A stretch of 64,000 bases of DNA, taken from the NCBI RefSeq assembly GCF_039710355.1, contig NZ_JBDKWZ010000002.1, positions 62,001 through 126,000 of the forward strand, in the 5' to 3' direction. Below are positions 61,269 through 64,000 of the stretch, piece by piece. Numbering within the stretch: the stretch's first letter is position 1; each line of letters starts with the position of its first letter. A program made the translations under genes and the position numbers. This DNA is from Rapidithrix thailandica (lineage in GTDB: Bacteria; Bacteroidota; Bacteroidia; Cytophagales; Flammeovirgaceae). The notes under the pieces are model-generated. The model made no database searches. It was not told the DNA's origin and was given only the letters and a program-made list of their open reading frames with translations.

Positions 61269-62297
61269 ATGGAAAACAGGGCCGTTATGGAGGAATTTGA
61301 TGAAGAATTATACGAAGAGCAAATCTTAGTGGTAGATGCCGGGCAATCTCTGTTGCGCATCGATAAATATTTACAAGACAAATTACAAGGCGTATCCCGT
61401 AATAAAATCCAGGATGCAATTACGGACGGATTGGTATTGGTGAATAGTGCGGTGGTGAAGCCTAATTATAAGGTAAAACCGGAAGATAAAGTAACTATTT
61501 ACCAACCCAAAGGAAGAGGAGAAATTGAAATTGTGCCACAGGGTATTCCCCTGGAAGTGATTTATGAAGATGCTTCTTTACTAGTGCTCAATAAAGAAGC
61601 AGGAATGGTTGTGCATCCCGGGCATGGCAATTGGGACGGGACTTTGGTGAATGCCTTGACCCATAGGTTTCAACATTTGCCCACATCTCGCAATGGCGAA
61701 ATGAAACCGGGTTTGGTGCACCGGATTGACAAGGATACTTCCGGCCTTTTGGTAATTGCGAAAACAGACAAAGCCATGACCCATTTGGCCCAACAGTTTT
61801 TTGAGCATACGATCGAACGCACGTATTGGGCGTTGGTTTGGGGAGAAGTGAAAGAAGATGAGGGAACTGTTGAAGGCAATATTGGCAGAAGTCCTCAAGA
61901 CCGCAGAGTCAGCATGGTTTATCCGGAAGGGGATTATGGTAAACCGGCTATTACCCATTATAAAGTGATCAAACGATTGCGGTATGTGACTTTAGTACAG
62001 TGTAATTTGGAAACAGGAAGAACCCATCAAATACGAGTGCATATGAAGCATATCGGTCATCCGTTGTTTGGGGATGTGATGTACGGAGGAAACAAAATCC
62101 TGAAAGGCGAGAAGTTTTCCAAATACAAATCGTTTGTGGAAAATTGTTTTAAAATATTGCCACGTCAGGCCTTGCACGCAAAATCTTTAGGGTTCGTGCA
62201 CCCCGATACAAATGAACAGAAATTTTTTGAATCGGAATTACCTGAAGATTTCACGCAAGTGTTAGAACGTTGGGAAAATTATTTGAATTATCATTAA
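61269..62297 (+). CDS. rluD: RluA-family pseudouridine synthase, RluD-like
   Basis: A 342-residue enzyme that isomerises uridines in 23S rRNA helix 69. An S4 RNA-binding domain (about 27-85: LLRIDKYLQDKLQGVSRNKI) precedes the catalytic domain. The RluA motif II GLVHRIDKDTSGLLVIAK carries the catalytic Asp (D154). Other conserved blocks are LNKEAGMVVHPGHGNWDGTL, ETGRTHQIRVHMKHIGHPLF and PRQALHAKSLGFVHP. The length fits RluD. The start is MENRAVMEEFDEE; a second Met six codons in is also possible. Confidence 0.93.
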   Translation: MENRAVMEEFDEELYEEQILVVDAGQSLLRIDKYLQDKLQGVSRNKIQDAITDGLVLVNSAVVKPNYKVKPEDKVTIYQPKGRGEIEIVPQGIPLEVIYEDASLLVLNKEAGMVVHPGHGNWDGTLVNALTHRFQHLPTSRNGEMKPGLVHRIDKDTSGLLVIAKTDKAMTHLAQQFFEHTIERTYWALVWGEVKEDEGTVEGNIGRSPQDRRVSMVYPEGDYGKPAITHYKVIKRLRYVTLVQCNLETGRTHQIRVHMKHIGHPLFGDVMYGGNKILKGEKFSKYKSFVENCFKILPRQALHAKSLGFVHPDTNEQKFFESELPEDFTQVLERWENYLNYH

Positions 62298-62428
62298 AAA
62301 AACTAAAGGTGAAAACCGCTGAAGTTAAATCAAATTCAGCCCTTGTGTTTTGCAGGGTTAAGTTTTATTAACATTAAAAAAGTTTCCAGGACCTTATCTT
62401 TCCTTCAGGAAATAATACGGAATCACTG

Positions 62429-63133
62429 ATGATCAATTATAAACCCCTGGTATATTTTGTAGCACTCCTTTTATGTATGTATGCTCAAACCTCCCAACTA
62501 CAAGGACAGAAAGAGGATATGTTGTTTAAGTTGAAAGGAGAAGTGTTGGATTCGCTTACACAAAGACCTGTTTGCGCCAAAATTGTCTTCCGGAACTACC
62601 CGAAAAAAGACTTGATTGGTGTTTTCAAAAATAACTGTCCGGATGGCAATTATCAGATGAATTTGCTTCAAGCAACGGTGTATTCCCTTGAAGTGACTGC
62701 TGAAGGATATTGGCCTTTGTTTGAAGAACTACATTATAAGGATAGCGAAGGGTTTTCCAAAGATTTTTACTTAACTCCTATAGAATACGGAGAAGTCATG
62801 CGTCTGGATAATGTCCGTTTCATGCGAAATGAGGCGGCTATAATGGAAAATTCTTACCGGGAATTAAATAAAATTCTGACCTTGTTATTGAGCAATCCTC
62901 TATTGGTGGTTCAATTGGAAGGACATACGGAAGTTTCTCATAACCATCGGTATAACTTAAAGTTGTCCAAAGATCGGGTGCAATCCATTCGCGATTATTT
63001 GGTGAATTACGGAGTGAAACGCTCTCAAATAAAGACCAAAGCTTATGGAGAAACCCAACCCTTGATCGATGGAAATTCCCTGGAAGCCGACAGGCAAAAC
63101 CGGCGGGTTGAAATGCGGATATTGGAAATCTGA
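62429..63133 (+). CDS. OmpA-family protein with carboxypeptidase-like N-domain
   Basis: A 234-residue protein with signal peptide (FVALLLCMYAQTSQLQGQ, cleaved about residue 26). Residues 30-115 form a CarboxypepD_reg-like beta-sandwich (LKGEVLDSLTQRPVCAKIVF). Residues about 120-234 are an OmpA_C peptidoglycan-binding domain: VQLEGHTEVSHNHRYNLKLS, KDRVQSIRDYLVNYGVKRSQ, TKAYGETQPLIDGN and RQNRRVEMRIL with the family's D-x-R-x-NRRVE motif. It likely anchors the outer membrane or a surface structure to peptidoglycan. Such small OmpA proteins are common in gliding Bacteroidota. No operon partner is clear. Confidence 0.9.
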   Translation: MINYKPLVYFVALLLCMYAQTSQLQGQKEDMLFKLKGEVLDSLTQRPVCAKIVFRNYPKKDLIGVFKNNCPDGNYQMNLLQATVYSLEVTAEGYWPLFEELHYKDSEGFSKDFYLTPIEYGEVMRLDNVRFMRNEAAIMENSYRELNKILTLLLSNPLLVVQLEGHTEVSHNHRYNLKLSKDRVQSIRDYLVNYGVKRSQIKTKAYGETQPLIDGNSLEADRQNRRVEMRILEI

Positions 63134-63179
63134 ATCCGGGGTCGAGTATCCAAAGGTTTACCGGGTGTAAAAATAAAAA

Positions 63180-63203
63180 CAAGGGAGCTGAAGGGCTCCC
63201 TTG
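63180..63203 (-). terminator. Terminator of the edge gene
   Basis: CAAGGGAGC (63180-63188) and GCTCCCTTG (63195-63203) form a 9-bp perfect stem. On the minus strand it is followed by TTTTTATTTTT, 30 nt after the stop of the gene at the window edge. Confidence 0.9.
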
Positions 63204-63232
63204 CGTTGACAATTTGATATTTAGGAGTGCAC

Positions 63233-64000
63233 TTAGTTTTTAATAAATACTCTTTCTTGAACCGCTCCGTTTTGATAGGTTTCGGTATAAAGCAACTTGC
63301 CTTTTTTCCCTTCTTTGTATTCATGAAATTTCCATTCCCCAGTTCGTTCACCTCTGTCATAAGAACCGATGGCAAGTGCATAGGTATTTTCCAGGCCCCA
63401 TTGTTGCTGTTGTAAAGCCAAAGGCTCACTGGGTTTGATCTCTATCCATTCCCCTTGTTTATAGTGTTCGGAGACTTTGCCCGCCCCGTCTTGTTTGTCA
63501 ATCCGAGTTGACTCGGAGTCGAAGTAGTGAACAATATGCCCGTTAGCTTTGATTTGCCATTTTTCATACCGGATAAACTCTCCCTGGTTTTCCCCATGAT
63601 GGAAGTCTTTGGTATGAATTATATAATCAGGACCAATGTAAAAGAGCCGGTAAGTTCCGCCAATAGCGTAATTTCCTTCAAAGCGATCCAAGGTTAACCT
63701 GTCGACAATATTGTTGTTTTTAACGGTCAGTATTTCATAGTAAGAAACGCTAAAAGGAAACTCGGTATCAGTATCGATTTCGTCTTTAAAAAAAGTTAAA
63801 CCCAACACCTTTACCGAATCATTGACATCCTGCAGGCGAAACAAGTCGTAATCGAAATATTGATGAGTATCGAAATACAGGGTTCGATAGTCCTTTTCCG
63901 AAAGGAAAAAATTCAAACTCTTGTTTTTGGCAGTAGGTGCTTGATACGTTTTAGGTTCAGATACTTCAGTGTTTCCCAAAAGAGCATCCAAGTTTTTTTG
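63233..64000 (-). CDS. MORN/YwqK-like repeat protein, partial
   Basis: The frame is open from the window end to the stop at 63233, so only the C-terminal 255 or so residues are seen and the start lies beyond 64000. The last 60 residues contain GSYDRGERTGEWKFHEYKEG and KLLYTETYQNGAVQERVF, the MORN_2/YwqK toxin-antitoxin-like repeat pattern. Residues upstream have QLEGNYAIGGTYRLF-like and NTYALAIGS strands consistent with further degenerate repeats. MORN_2 proteins are common as Bacteroidota secreted or antitoxin-like proteins. The visible part has no signal peptide. Function unknown. Confidence 0.7.
   Translation of the reverse strand, partial: QKNLDALLGNTEVSEPKTYQAPTAKNKSLNFFLSEKDYRTLYFDTHQYFDYDLFRLQDVNDSVKVLGLTFFKDEIDTDTEFPFSVSYYEILTVKNNNIVDRLTLDRFEGNYAIGGTYRLFYIGPDYIIHTKDFHHGENQGEFIRYEKWQIKANGHIVHYFDSESTRIDKQDGAGKVSEHYKQGEWIEIKPSEPLALQQQQWGLENTYALAIGSYDRGERTGEWKFHEYKEGKKGKLLYTETYQNGAVQERVFIKN

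Noticed and set aside
1..64000. CRISPR array, prophage, conjugation genes, replication origin
   Set aside because: None was found: no regularly spaced repeats, phage or transfer genes, and no DnaA-box cluster or dnaA gene noticed by eye.

Overview
The window looks like chromosomal DNA from a member of the phylum Bacteroidota, most likely Cytophagales or a close relative (inference). The signs are a protein with a type IX secretion (T9SS) sorting domain, SusC/BtuB-type TonB receptors beside surface lipoproteins, 7TM-AraC regulators, animal-type haem peroxidase, promoters of the TTTG-N19-TAnnTTTG kind, and almost no Shine-Dalgarno sequences. No rRNA, phage, integrase or CRISPR array was seen. 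One tRNA, tRNA-Leu(CAA), is present.

Layout. 1-5.3 kb (+): a PAQR/haemolysin III membrane protein, a lipoprotein gene broken by an in-frame TAG, a small membrane protein, a large TPR protein and an MFS transporter. 5.4-11.4 kb (-): a tandem array of four related multi-pass membrane proteins (three internally duplicated, one single-unit), then a DUF5071-like protein, a short TPR protein and a DUF6892-like protein. This is the least explained block and the best candidate for an undescribed system. 11.6-13.9 kb (-): a T9SS-sorted protein and a peptidase S74 (endosialidase chaperone) surface protein. 14.2-20.7 kb (-): a cobalamin-riboswitch operon with a BtuB-like receptor, two beta-propeller lipoproteins and one PKD-type lipoprotein. 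20.8-25.8 kb (-): an AraC regulator, a TonB siderophore receptor and a PepSY membrane protein, with a Fur-like palindrome. 26.7-30.9 kb (+): a nitric-oxide defence cluster of ric, an Rrf2/NsrR-like regulator, a group III truncated globin and quinol NO reductase. The first and third genes share an ATAAAAAG-N2-CTTT palindrome.

31-41.4 kb: tRNA-Leu, a secreted hypothetical protein, a haem peroxidase with a duplicated C-terminal domain, then an AT-richer accessory stretch (about 35.2-41.4 kb). That stretch holds a GNAT acetyltransferase, decayed crp and isochorismatase genes, a 7TM-AraC regulator and a lipoprotein alpha/beta hydrolase. 41.5-47 kb (-): an Uup-like ABC-F ATPase, a Tat-exported Gfo/Idh/MocA oxidoreductase, a sulfatase-modifying-factor-fold protein without the catalytic Cys, and a YceI protein.

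47.5-64 kb: mostly housekeeping genes. They are fabH, dnaX (whose tau product needs slippage on a run of ten A), a universal stress protein, moeA diverging from moaC-mobA, a GT39-like membrane protein, pdxJ, yqeY, cvpA, a pabA/trpG amidotransferase, lspA, rluD, an OmpA-family protein and a partial MORN-type protein at the edge. One interspersed repeat occurs twice, upstream of tRNA-Leu and between moeA and moaC; the second copy lacks 54 bp. Gene calls rest on reading the translations and remembered family features. No database search was run.
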